Assembly: GCA_963762605.1 (NCBI GenBank) | Contig: CAVXLJ010000011.1 | Location: 302,180-366,179 of the forward strand | Reading direction: 5' to 3' | Length of the DNA stretch: 64,000 bases | Source: CAVSRC01 sp963762605 | Lineage (GTDB): Bacteria; Pseudomonadota; Alphaproteobacteria; Rhizobiales; Kaistiaceae | Shown: positions 1 to 11,386 of the stretch, piece by piece | Numbering within the stretch: position 1 is the stretch's first letter | How the letters are laid out: each line of letters opens with the position of its first letter | The notes under the pieces: generated by a model | What the model saw: only the letters and a program-made list of their open reading frames with translations | Databases searched by the model: none | What the model was told of the DNA's origin: nothing | Made by a program: the position numbers and the translations under genes

Positions 1-1702
1 CAGTTCGCCGGCCTCGCTGAACACCGGCAGGCGCGACCAGCCCTCATATTTGGGCACGCGGACGATGACAGCCCCCCTGCTGGTAAGCAACGATCTCCGG
101 GCAGGTCCAGAAGCCGCCGGCATGACGGATGCGCCCTTGTTGGACGATGCGCCGCTCTTCGGTGGAGAACGCTACGGCGAACGCCTCATCATCGACGGCC
201 GTCATCGCCCAGCCGGCATCGATCGCGTCGGTCAGCGCACCATAGGGCGAGCGGCCGTTGAGTGCCCCGCGCTGGGGCAGCCGGTGATAGCCCTCCACAA
301 GGCTGAGGATCAGCGCGGCACATTCGTCGGCCGAACCGGCGAACGGTTCCGGCTCCTGGCCGACATTGGCGCTCTTCTTACGCAGACGGTCGCCGCCGAT
401 CCAGCCCGGCTGGACCTGACAGAAATGGTTCTGCTCAAGGACGCTGAAGATGCCTTCAATGGGCTTGGCAGAGGCGTTATAGGGCAGCGCCCGGACTATC
501 TGCGATGTCCGCTCGCCGCTGCCGATCTCGCCGATAATGCGGCGCCCGCTGGCGCGGTCGATCAGCTGAAGGGCATCGTCGATGAAGGGTGCCCAATTGT
601 ATTCCGAGCCGTTGTCGAGATAGAGCACGCGGGGCGCGCCCCAGGCGGCGACCGTGCGGCGGAAGCTCGCGATGACATGCTCGTTGCGCACCGCCTCGCC
701 CTTCTGCGGCAGGTGCAGGTCAAGCCAGATGCGATTGGTGGCAAGGTCCAGCCACGCGATCGCCCGGAAGGTGGCAGTCGAGCCGTCGTCGCGGCGGACC
801 TGGATATCGACCGGGTGAATGTCGGCGACGATGATGTCCATCGGCGTCAGCCCGGCACGGCTTCGCAGCACGCGCGGCGCCGCAGTATCCATGTAGCTTT
901 TGCGATCGGTGCGGAATTCATGGACGCGGGCATAGACCCGCTCCGGCTCAAGGAAGGTGCGCGGCACCCGGCAAATGGATCGAAGATCGCCGCCGCGATA
1001 GCCGGCCTGCGATGTTAGCTCGGCAAGCTTGTGCTCGGCGAGCATCTTCAGCGACACGCCGGCCGTCTTCTCGCCGGCCTTGATCAGGCCGCGCACGTAG
1101 AGCTTCAACTGCTCGGCAATGTCCACCTGGACCAGCTCGCTAAGCTCTGCCGTCGCCTTGTCCCATTTGAGGGAAACGCTGACATGCTTCCTGCCACGAT
1201 CCTTGCGCGTGCGCGGCTGAAGTCCAGCAAAGCCGTCGCGGGCATGAGCCCTCAGCCAGCGCCGCAGCGTGCGACTGCTCGGCGCCGGCCGCGCCTGTGT
1301 GTCGTCTGGCACAAGCAGGAGCCGGCCGCTTGTCTCGCGTATCGCCTCACCCCGTTTCTTGGAGCTTTTAGGAGTCTTCGAAGCCCCTTCGATCAACTGC
1401 CATTTGAAGTTGCGCGCCGCATTGGCGTCGGCATCGCCGCGAAGGGCAATCGCACCGAGTTCGGCGGCATGCCGTTCCCGCCAGCGAAGCTGGAGAGCGG
1501 CTGGCAGGGAGGGCACGTGAACCTCAAATTGACGGCCGGATTGACCACCACGTCCGTTGACCACTCGAACAAGGAGTTTTGCGTCATGCCACTTGCGACC
1601 GGCTCGGAAAGCTCCTGCTAGAGCCTTGTGAGCCGTCTGGCGTGAGATCGAAGCCAGCGCTGAGAGCGCATCGGTCCCGATCCAGCCTTCCGCCGCCGAC
1701 AT
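1..1702 (-). CDS. Mu-type DDE transposase (MuA family), frameshifted near its 3' end and running off the window
   Basis: Transposase of a Mu/BcepMu-like transposable phage; it would join phage ends to target DNA during integration and replicative transposition. The frame from 1702 gives 552 residues and stops at 44. The RNase-H-like core shows the DDE triad: D294 (VADIHPVD), D363 (LYLDNGSEYNW) and E416 (KPIEGIFSVLEQNH). The N-terminus carries helix-turn-helix-like DNA-binding segments. The last 15 residues are out of frame: dropping one base from the six-G run (plus strand C run, about 71-76) restores QQGAVIVRVPKYEGW and reads open to base 1, which fits the Mu transposase C-terminal beta-barrel. 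The break is a sequencing indel, a mutation or frameshifting; the DNA alone does not decide. A gp16-like regulator lies 9 bp upstream. The family call is firm. Confidence 0.9.
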
Positions 1703-1711
1703 AGCTTTCGA

Positions 1712-1927
1712 TCAGGCCGCGTCTGACCTAAGCCGTATTTCCGTGGGCTCTTCCTTGAGCCCCAGCGCGACGGCGATTCGGTGTGCCTGACCGCGCCTAC
1801 AGGTCATGTCGCCCCTGAGGACGTGATAGACCATGAACCGGTTGAAGCCGTTAGCGCGCGCCCATTCCGCAATGCTGACGCCCTCGGCCACGAAGCGAGC
1901 CTTCACGTCGGCGCGATTGTCGGTCAT
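1712..1927 (-). CDS. BcepMu gp16-like phage DNA-binding protein
   Basis: A 71-residue protein with one helix-turn-helix: SIAEWARANGFNRFMVYHVL is the HTH and CRRGQAHRIAVALGLK follows. The pattern matches the small phage-associated BcepMu gp16 family, Ner-like regulators in transposable phages. It sits between the divergent repressor and the transposase, 9 bp ahead of the transposase start, so the two are probably co-transcribed. By analogy with Ner it would repress early promoters and tune the lytic/lysogenic choice; that role is inferred from family and position. Confidence 0.75.
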   Translation of the reverse strand: MTDNRADVKARFVAEGVSIAEWARANGFNRFMVYHVLRGDMTCRRGQAHRIAVALGLKEEPTEIRLRSDAA

Positions 1928-1985
1928 TATTGCAGCCTCCTGCGCAGTTCATTCTAGTTCACAAAATTGGACTATCGATCACATA
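1928..1985. promoter_or_regulatory. Divergent phage control region between repressor and gp16-like gene
   Basis: This AT-rich 58-bp gap separates the rightward repressor gene from the leftward gp16-transposase unit, the place of the early promoter and operator in Mu-like phages. It contains the short direct repeat AGTTCATTCTAGTTCA (two AGTTCA units 4 bp apart). No confident -35/-10 pair was picked out. Confidence 0.4.
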
Positions 1986-2495
1986 ATGTCAACCGTCACA
2001 AAACGAGACGCGGACATTGTTGCGACGGCAGCCAAGGCGACCGCCGATCAAGTAATTGACCGTCTGAAGGAAGCCGCAGAATTCAAGACAGACGCGGAAT
2101 TGGCAGCCGCCCTAGACGTGTCAAAGAGCACCATCGCGAACTGGAGGAAGCGAAACTCGGTTCGCTGGGATCGCTTACTTCCGATCGCCCGCGATAAAGG
2201 CATACCGGTCGACTATCTGACGACCGGCAGATTCAGTTTCATGGAAGGCGTGCTGCCTAAACTCGATATCGATTTTCTCGCGACAATCTTCCGAGTGCTT
2301 GCTGACGAAGGCTATCTGAAGCTCCCCGCAAGGAAGTCGGATGGCGACGCGGCGGAGCGCGCTGCAATGGAATTCCGGACCCTGGAGACGCGCGCCGCTT
2401 CTCTTCTCATTGACCTCCTGAACCGCAACGTCACTCCCAGCGACGCCCGTGAGATTGTCTTCCGGCAGCTGCGTGTCGCCCCGCCAAAGCGCTGA
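1986..2495 (+). CDS. CI-like phage repressor with N-terminal helix-turn-helix
   Basis: A 169-residue DNA-binding protein. Residues about 25-60 hold the motif AELAAALDVSKSTIANWRKR followed by VRWDRLLPIARDKGIPVDYL, the signature of the phage CI repressor HTH domain that recognises operators through a lambda-like fold. The rest is predicted helical. The ATG at 1986 was chosen because the HTH domain starts about 25 residues later; the longer frame from 1833 runs back through the gp16-like gene and is not credible. It is divergent from gp16 and the transposase, the normal layout of repressor versus early operon in Mu-like phages, so it is the likely lysogeny repressor. No LexA-like autocleavage domain is visible. 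Confidence 0.75.
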   Translation: MSTVTKRDADIVATAAKATADQVIDRLKEAAEFKTDAELAAALDVSKSTIANWRKRNSVRWDRLLPIARDKGIPVDYLTTGRFSFMEGVLPKLDIDFLATIFRVLADEGYLKLPARKSDGDAAERAAMEFRTLETRAASLLIDLLNRNVTPSDAREIVFRQLRVAPPKR

Positions 2496-2744
2496 GGTGA
2501 CCAATCCGATTACCAATCCGACGATTGGTAACCCCGCGCACGACGATTTGCCCAATGTGACCAGCACCTTAGCGCCTGTGCTGCCTTTATTTGTCCGCGC
2601 ACAAGCCGGAACTCAGCAGAACTCAGCCATTTCTGGGCCATCCGTGGCCAAATAAAGCCTGCATTGGCGAACCATCCGTGGCCACCCAAAGGCGGCGCGC
2701 CTACCGGTCCCGGCCGCCCTTTACGGAATCTCAAGGGGGTTGTG
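2496..2744. mobile_element. Probable phage end with clustered repeats (transposase-binding region) and host junction
   Basis: No gene is seen here. The segment holds an inverted repeat (TTACCAAT...ATTGGTAA, about 2513-2534), two AACTCAG units near 2609 and 2620, a CTTTATTTG/CAAATAAAG inverted pair (about 2584 and 2649), and a perfect 13-bp direct repeat CCATCCGTGGCCA at 2638-2650 and 2672-2684. Clustered short repeats beyond the repressor are what a Mu-like end with several transposase-binding sites would look like. The exact terminal bases and target duplication cannot be fixed from one end. The junction must lie before the lexA promoter at about 2745. Confidence 0.5.
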
Positions 2745-2783
2745 GAACACATAAGGAACATGTATTTTGTTCCTGATTTGTAC
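2745..2783 (+). promoter_or_regulatory. Two LexA boxes in the lexA promoter
   Basis: GAAC-ACATAAG-GAAC at 2745-2759 is a perfect alphaproteobacterial LexA box (GAAC-N7-GAAC, the complement of GTTC-N7-GTTC). A second, one-mismatch site GTTC-CTGATTT-GTAC lies at 2769-2783. Both are within 70 bp of the lexA start, consistent with autoregulation. Confidence 0.85.
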
Positions 2784-2811
2784 CGATTCTGTCGAGCGCG
2801 CGGGACACCCC

Positions 2812-3516
2812 ATGCTGACACGCAAACAACTCGAACTGCTCATGTTCATACATGAGCGCCTGAAGGAGAGCGGCGTTCCGCCGTCCTTCGACGAGATGAA
2901 GGATGCCCTCGACCTGCGCTCCAAGTCGGGTATCCACCGGCTCATCAAGGCGCTGGAGGAGCGCGGTTTCATCAAGCGGCTGCCCAACCGGGCGCGGGCG
3001 CTCGAGGTCATCCGCCTGCCCGAAGCCATGCAGACGAGCCTGGCGCCGGCCCGCGCTCGCGGCTTCTCGCCGAGCGTCATTGAAGGCAATCTCGGCCGCC
3101 TCCGCGACACGCCGGAGAGCGCCAACAGCAACGAGCCGGTGCTGGTGCCGGTCATGGGCCGCATTGCCGCCGGCGTGCCGATCGATGCCATCCAGCACCA
3201 GAGCCACACCATCGGCATTCCACCCGACATGCTGTCGCCCGGCGAACACTTCGCGCTCGAAGTGCGCGGCGATTCGATGATCGAGGCCGGCATTCTCGAT
3301 GGCGACACGGTGCTCATCCGCCGCAGCGACAGCGCCGATACCGGCGACATCGTCGTGGCGCTGGTCGACGAGGAGGAAGCGACCTTGAAACGCCTGCGCC
3401 GCAAGGGCGCTTCGGTGGCGCTGGAGGCCGCCAATCCGGCTTACGAGACGCGCATCTTCGGCCCCGACCGCGTGCGCATCCAGGGCCGTCTGGTCGGCCT
3501 CATCCGCCGCTACTGA
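2812..3516 (+). CDS. lexA: LexA repressor, SOS regulator
   Basis: SOS repressor and self-cleaving S24 peptidase, 234 residues. The N-terminal winged helix is seen in MLTRKQLELLMFIHERLKES and FDEMKDALDLRSKSGIHRLI. The latent protease follows VMGRIAAGVPIDA (Ala-Gly cleavage site), with the catalytic serine in GDSMIEAGILDGD and the lysine in the segment ending EEATLKRLRRKG. The ATG at 2812 begins the conserved MLTRKQ; the upstream in-frame extension to 2767 overlaps the second LexA box and was rejected. RecA-stimulated cleavage would derepress genes with GTTC-N7-GTTC boxes; two other such boxes occur in this window (39058 and 53465). The stop overlaps the convergent comEC by 7 bp. Confidence 0.97.
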   Translation: MLTRKQLELLMFIHERLKESGVPPSFDEMKDALDLRSKSGIHRLIKALEERGFIKRLPNRARALEVIRLPEAMQTSLAPARARGFSPSVIEGNLGRLRDTPESANSNEPVLVPVMGRIAAGVPIDAIQHQSHTIGIPPDMLSPGEHFALEVRGDSMIEAGILDGDTVLIRRSDSADTGDIVVALVDEEEATLKRLRRKGASVALEAANPAYETRIFGPDRVRIQGRLVGLIRRY

Positions 3517-5750
3517 TCGGCCCGCGGCGGCATGAAGGGCCGTCGCAGATCCGGATAGGCGCGCGTTACCCGGAAGGCCGGCCGGCCCGGTTGCGTTGTG
3601 CCGCTTGCATAGAGCGCGTGGGCGCCGTGGCGCGCCACGTCCTGGCCGTCAATGACGACCGCCCGGTCGCGGCAGCCTGGCGGCACCGGAAAGCGCGACA
3701 CCACCACTGCCGCCATGCGGCAATCCTCTTCCAGAGCGCCTCTGTTGCCCGCCACGGCGACCATCAGACCATCCTTGCCGAGCGGCGCCACGCAACCGAG
3801 CGCATCGCAGGCAACGCGCGCGGTCAGTTCGGGCGTAGCGGCGTCGCGTCCGTCGCCATCGGCCCTCAACCAGTTGTCGACAACGAAGCTCTCGCCCTTG
3901 CCGTTGACGATGGCATAGCGCCCGTTGGCCCCGCGCGCCGCCACGGTGATGCCACGGTCGTCGACAAGCACGTCGGGGTGTGGCGCCGTTAGCATCACCG
4001 GCAGGGCCAGCGCCATCGCCACCAGCCCGCCGAGCCGCCAGCGCTCGCGCCACAGCGCCAGCCACAGGAAGCCGCCGGTCACCAGCGCCAGTGAGGTGAG
4101 CGGCATGGCCGCCACGACGCCGTGGCCGAGCGACCATGCCGCGACCTGATTGGCCACCGCCGTTACCCAGTCGAGCCCCCAGCCCATCACCGTCAGCGGC
4201 GCGGCTTCCAGACCGAAAGGCATGACCACCAGAGAAAACAGCGCCATGGGCATGACGATCGTTCCGACCACCGGCATGGCGGCAAGGTTGGCGATGAGCG
4301 TCAGCGGCGCGACGCGCTGGAAATGGAAGGCGGCCAGAGGTGCTGTCGCCAATCCGGCGATCAGCGAGGTCAGCGCCAGGCTGGCCGCCGCGCGCCGCAC
4401 GCGCCCCAGCACGCCGGCAGCCCTGCGCGTGTCGAGATTAAGCCGCCGGTCGCGCCAGATGGTGATCGCCTCATAGCCGGCGACCAGTGCCAGCGTTGCG
4501 GCAAACGACATCTGGAAGCTCGCCGTCGTCAGGCTTTCCGGTGCCAAAGCCAATATGACGAAGGCGGCAAGTGCCACGTTGCGCAGCGTGATCGCCGGAC
4601 GGTCGAGCATCACCGCGACCAGCATGATGGCGAGCATGACGAAGGCGCGCTGGGTGGCGATGCCGGCGCCGGAAATGCCGAGATAGACGGCGGCGACGAC
4701 GAGCGCGCCGGCAGCCGCCCATTTCTTGATCGGCCGGTTGAGCGCCAGCCCGGCCGAGAGCGCCAGCAGGGCGCGGATCAGCCAGAAAGCGGTGCCCGCC
4801 ACCAGCGCCATGTGCAGGCCCGAGATCGCCAGCATGTGCGCCAGGCCGGAGGCGCGCATGGCGTTCTGGGTGGCTTCCGAGATGCCGCGGCGGTCGCCGG
4901 TCACCAGCGCAGCGGCGAGATGGCCGGTATCGCCGGGAAGCGCCGCCTCGATGCGTCGGCGGATCACGTCGCGCAAGTGCGCAAGCGGTTCGGCGAGGCG
5001 GATCGCCAGAGGCGCCTGGCCAAGCTGCGGCGCCGGCTTGGCGGCGCCATAGGCGAAGCCGACGGCCCCGATGCCGGCGTAATAGGCGACGCGGGCGAAG
5101 TCATAGCCGCCGGGCATGACGGCGCCGCCCGGCGGCTCGAGCCGCGCCAGAAGCGTGACCGCGTCGCCGACCGACAGGGCATCGGCGTGGCTGCGCACGG
5201 TCACGCGCACCAGCCGCGGCATCGTCCCGCCGCGGCGGTCGGTCATGTCGTGGACCCTGAGATAGAGGCGCGCACCATGCGCCGAGGTTTCTTCGCGTGC
5301 CGCGATCCAGCCCGAGACCGTCACCGTCGCCTCATGCGCCATCCGGGGCGCCGCCACCCAGTCGGTCCTCAGTTTGGCAGCGGTGAGGCCGCAGGCAACG
5401 CAGCCCATCACCATCAGTGCCCGGAAAGCGACGACACGGAAGCGGGCACGCAACGCAGCGAAACTGGAAACGGCGGCCGCCAGGATGAGGGCCGGCGTCC
5501 ACGGTTCGGCCGGCAGGGCAAAATAGATGAGAATCCCGGCACCGAAGGCGACCGGCAGCCACAGGAAGCCGCGCCCGGCATCGATCTCGCGCTCGAAGGT
5601 GGCGCCGAGCGCAAGCCACGCCGCGCCGAGCCGTCCGGCGAGACGATACAGCAATCCCGGCCGTGCGAACGCCAACACCGGGCGGCGCGGCGTCTGCACG
5701 CCGTCCTTCGCTGCCGTCTTCTCGCGGCTGCCGGTCTCTGGTCCCGCCAT
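3510..5750 (-). CDS. comEC: ComEC/Rec2 family DNA-uptake channel protein
   Basis: Inner-membrane protein of natural transformation, forming the channel for single-stranded DNA. It has 746 residues: an N-terminal membrane segment with a DUF4131-type soluble domain (about 50-200), then the polytopic Competence domain with the family motif AHMLAISGLHMALVAG and about ten hydrophobic segments. The C-terminal part (VDDRGITVAARGANGRYAIV onward) corresponds to the degenerate metallo-beta-lactamase-like domain; no HxHxDH zinc motif is seen, so nuclease activity there is doubtful. It is convergent with lexA. Whether the cell is transformable cannot be told from this gene. Confidence 0.9.
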   Translation of the reverse strand: MAGPETGSREKTAAKDGVQTPRRPVLAFARPGLLYRLAGRLGAAWLALGATFEREIDAGRGFLWLPVAFGAGILIYFALPAEPWTPALILAAAVSSFAALRARFRVVAFRALMVMGCVACGLTAAKLRTDWVAAPRMAHEATVTVSGWIAAREETSAHGARLYLRVHDMTDRRGGTMPRLVRVTVRSHADALSVGDAVTLLARLEPPGGAVMPGGYDFARVAYYAGIGAVGFAYGAAKPAPQLGQAPLAIRLAEPLAHLRDVIRRRIEAALPGDTGHLAAALVTGDRRGISEATQNAMRASGLAHMLAISGLHMALVAGTAFWLIRALLALSAGLALNRPIKKWAAAGALVVAAVYLGISGAGIATQRAFVMLAIMLVAVMLDRPAITLRNVALAAFVILALAPESLTTASFQMSFAATLALVAGYEAITIWRDRRLNLDTRRAAGVLGRVRRAAASLALTSLIAGLATAPLAAFHFQRVAPLTLIANLAAMPVVGTIVMPMALFSLVVMPFGLEAAPLTVMGWGLDWVTAVANQVAAWSLGHGVVAAMPLTSLALVTGGFLWLALWRERWRLGGLVAMALALPVMLTAPHPDVLVDDRGITVAARGANGRYAIVNGKGESFVVDNWLRADGDGRDAATPELTARVACDALGCVAPLGKDGLMVAVAGNRGALEEDCRMAAVVVSRFPVPPGCRDRAVVIDGQDVARHGAHALYASGTTQPGRPAFRVTRAYPDLRRPFMPPRADQ

Positions 5751-5896
5751 GTGCCGCCCTGCCCTCGCGCCATGTTAGCGCGGCGGGCGGCGGCTGTCAG
5801 ATTACCGGCGACCTAATCGCGTGTCTTGGCGCCCCCCCCCTTGTGGGAGAGGGGGAGAGAACGGAAGCTCCTCACTCCGCAAGGACCCGCCGCGCT
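5751..5896. repeat. Intergenic remnant of a GC-rich extragenic repeat
   Basis: No gene between comEC and glnS. A nine-C run (5832-5840) leads into TTGTGGGAGAGGGGGAGAG, which resembles the ends of the extragenic repeats described at 59624 and 62088. Low confidence that it is the same family. Confidence 0.3.
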
Positions 5897-7579
<1,683 letters not shown>

Positions 7580-7663
7580 GTGAATCCCTGTGGCCGGGGC
7601 TTGTTTTCCCGGCCTTGCGCCGTCTATCTGCCAAATCCTGGGGAGTACGCCAAGGGCTGCATT

Positions 7664-8170
7664 TCAGGCCAGTTGGCGCACCATCAGAACGTCGTCGAAA
7701 TAGCGGTCGCCGATCTTGATCGCGTTCTTCTCCAGCCCGAATTCGATAAAACCCAGGCTGGCATAAAGCCGGCGGGCGTGGATGTTGCCACGTTCCACGA
7801 TCAAATTGACCTGCTCCACCTGGCTCCTGGCGTGTTCCAGCACGGTCTCGATCAGGCGGCGTGCCACCCCGGCACTGCGCGCTTTGGGCCGCACATAGAC
7901 GCCCCAGAGCACGCCCTTGTGTGCCCGCTGGATCGTCGACTCGACATAAAACCCAGCGATTCCAAGGAGTTCGTCGCCATGGAAAGCGCCAAACAGGACC
8001 GCAGAGGCCAGCCGCTCGGCGAACCACTCCGGCGGCTGGTGGCTTTCCGTGGCAAAATCGCTGCCGAAGGATTCCGGGCTCTTCTTCAGCGATTCCAGTC
8101 GAATTTCGCGATAAAGCTCGGTATCGGCCCCCGGCTCCAGCCGGCGAATGACGAATTCCGGGAAATCCAT
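7664..8170 (-). CDS. GNAT family N-acetyltransferase
   Basis: A 168-residue GCN5-type acetyltransferase that would move acetyl from acetyl-CoA to an amine. The core is visible: beta4 GVLWGVYVRPKARSAGVARR with the acetyl-CoA pyrophosphate loop (R-x-x-G-x-A), then VNLIVERGNIHARRLYASLG and FIEFGLEKNAIKIGDRYFDD. The ATG at 8170 starts MDFPEFVIRRLEPGAD; the longer frame to 8806 reads antisense through gltX and was rejected. It is divergent from gltX with 87 bp between starts. The substrate is not predictable. Confidence 0.85.
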   Translation of the reverse strand: MDFPEFVIRRLEPGADTELYREIRLESLKKSPESFGSDFATESHQPPEWFAERLASAVLFGAFHGDELLGIAGFYVESTIQRAHKGVLWGVYVRPKARSAGVARRLIETVLEHARSQVEQVNLIVERGNIHARRLYASLGFIEFGLEKNAIKIGDRYFDDVLMVRQLA

Positions 8171-8257
8171 CGAATTCTCTAGCGTCCCAAAAGGCTGACA
8201 TCGCCCGCCGCACCTATGGTACAGGACGCCCGCCTTCGCAACGTGTTCCCAGCCCCG

Positions 8258-9680
8258 ATGTCCGCACCCGTCGTCACCCGCTTCGCCCCCTCGCCGACCG
8301 GCTTCCTGCATATCGGCGGGGCGCGCACGGCGCTCTTCAACTGGCTCTATGGCCGCCACACCGGCGGCAAGATGCTGCTCCGGATCGAGGACACCGACCG
8401 CGAGCGCTCCACCGACGCGGCGATCGCCGCCATCCTCGACGGCCTGACATGGTTGGGCCTCACCTGGGACGGTGAAGTGGTCCACCAGTTCGCCCGCGCC
8501 GACCGCCACCGCGAGGTAGCGGAGCAGATGGTTGCCGCCGGCAAGGCTTATCACGCCTACGACACGGCCGAGGAACTGAACGACATGCGGGCGCGGGCCA
8601 AGGCCGAAGGGCGCTTCGCCCGCTATGACGGCCGCTGGCGCGACCGCTCGCCCGCCGAAGCACCGCCCGGGCGTCGCTCCGGTCATCCGCATCAAGGCGC
8701 CGATCGACGGCGAGACGGTCATCGAGGACAAGGTCCAGGGGCGCGTCGCCTTCCCCAACAGCGATCTCGACGATTTCATCGTCCTGCGCTCGGACGGCAC
8801 GCCCACCTACATGCTGGCCGTCGTCGTCGACGACCACGACATGGGCGTCACCCATATCATCCGTGGCGACGACCACCTGACCAATGGCGGCCGCCAGAAG
8901 ATCCTCTACGACGCACTCGGCTGGCCGCTGCCGGTCATGGCCCATATTCCGCTCATCCATGGGCCGGACGGCGCCAAGCTCTCCAAGCGCCACGGCGCGC
9001 TCGGCGTCGATGCCTACCGCGCCATGGGCTATCTGCCAGAGGCCCTGCTCAACTATCTTGTCCGTCTCGGCTGGAGCCACGGCGACGACGAGATAATGGC
9101 CCTTGGCGACATGATCGCCTGGTTCGATCTCGACGGCATCAACAAGGGCGCGGCGCGCTTCGATTTCGCCAAGCTGGAGAGCGTCAACGCCCACTATCTG
9201 CGCAAGCAGAGCGATGACGCGCTCTACGACACGCTTTGTGCCGCACTGCCCCACCTGCCGGATGGTCCGGCTTTCGCAGCCAAGCTCGCCGTGCACGGCG
9301 ACGCGGTGAAGGCCGCCCTGCCGTTGTTGAAAGAGCGCGCCAAGACCCTCAACGACCTCATCGCCGGCGCCCATTTCATCGTCGCCGAGCGGCCGCTTGC
9401 CATCGACGCGGCGGCGGCGGCGCCGCTCGATGCCGACGCGCGCAGGCTGCTCGCCGCCCTGCTGCCGACATTGCAGGCGCTGGCGGACTGGTCGACGGCC
9501 TCCATCGAGGCCGCGGTCAAGGCGTTTGCCGACGCGCGGGAGTTGAAGCTCGGCAAAGTGGCGCAGCCGCTGCGCGCGGCGCTGACCGGCCGCACCGCCT
9601 CGCCCGGCATCTTCGAGGTACTGGTGATCCTCGGCCGGACTGAAAGCCTCGCCCGCATCGCCGATCAGGCGGCAGACTGA
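8258..9680 (+). CDS. gltX: Glutamyl-tRNA synthetase, single-base frameshift
   Basis: Charges tRNA-Glu; class Ib synthetase. Residues 1-136 read in one frame from the ATG at 8258 with FAPSPTGFLHIGGARTALFN (HIGH motif as HIGG). The rest reads in another frame from about 8671, with VAPVIRIKAPIDG and GPDGAKLSKRHGALG (KMSKS motif as KLSKR). Removing one G from the GGG at 8669-8671 joins them as AEAPPGVAPVIRIKAP, a normal GluRS junction, giving 473 residues. GluRS is essential, so either the indel is a consensus error or a second copy exists elsewhere. Confidence 0.92.
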
Positions 9681-9824
9681 CGCGCCCTTCGCCGCTGGAC
9701 CGTGCGCGGCAACGCGCTATTTATGCGGCCCTGCCCACGTCCGCGCGATGGACTTGTTGCGTCGCAACAAATACACTGGCGCGACACTCCATTTCGACAA
9801 TCCCAACGACAAGGCGCTTGGTTC

Positions 9825-11141
<1,317 letters not shown>

Positions 11142-11173
11142 GCACTTCGCTTCATTTCGATCGATCAGTCGGA

Positions 11174-11207
11174 AAGCTCTCTCCCAATTATGGGAGAGAG
11201 CTTTTTT
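11174..11207 (+). terminator. Rho-independent terminator of gltA
   Basis: A 13-bp perfect stem (AAGCTCTCTCCCA / TGGGAGAGAGCTT, 11174-11186 with 11191-11203) with loop ATTA is followed by six T's (11202-11207), starting 33 bp after the gltA stop. Confidence 0.93.
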
Positions 11208-11386
11208 GTTCGCCGCACGGCAGAGGGCCGCCCGCCTTTCCGTTCCTCCCCGGCAGATGGGACCCAGTTCGGATTCGCTGTGCGGCCAGTCTTGCCGGGA
11301 TGCCCGCTCGGGGGCGGGCATGAACGGAGCTTGCTACGACCCCGTGCCCTGCCCCGCAATCCGCTCCACTCCTCGCGGGCTACGTC
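11208..11386. other. Intergenic spacer with a small hairpin
   Basis: No gene is seen between the gltA terminator and the lpxB stop. ATGCCCGC...GCGGGCAT (11300-11321) is an 8-bp inverted repeat followed by GAACGGA; the same GCGGGCATGAACGGA string occurs at about 31542, suggesting remnants of one extragenic repeat family. Confidence 0.4.

Noticed and set aside
2767..2811. Upstream start for lexA
   Set aside because: It would place the coding region over the second LexA box and precede the conserved MLTRKQ start.
4122..5816. Long plus-strand ORF opposite comEC (564 codons)
   Set aside because: Antisense shadow of a high-GC gene; Gln/Arg/His-rich with no domain pattern.
7664..8806. 380-residue acetyltransferase starting inside gltX
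   Set aside because: The first 212 codons are antisense to gltX; the acetyltransferase domain starts at 8170.
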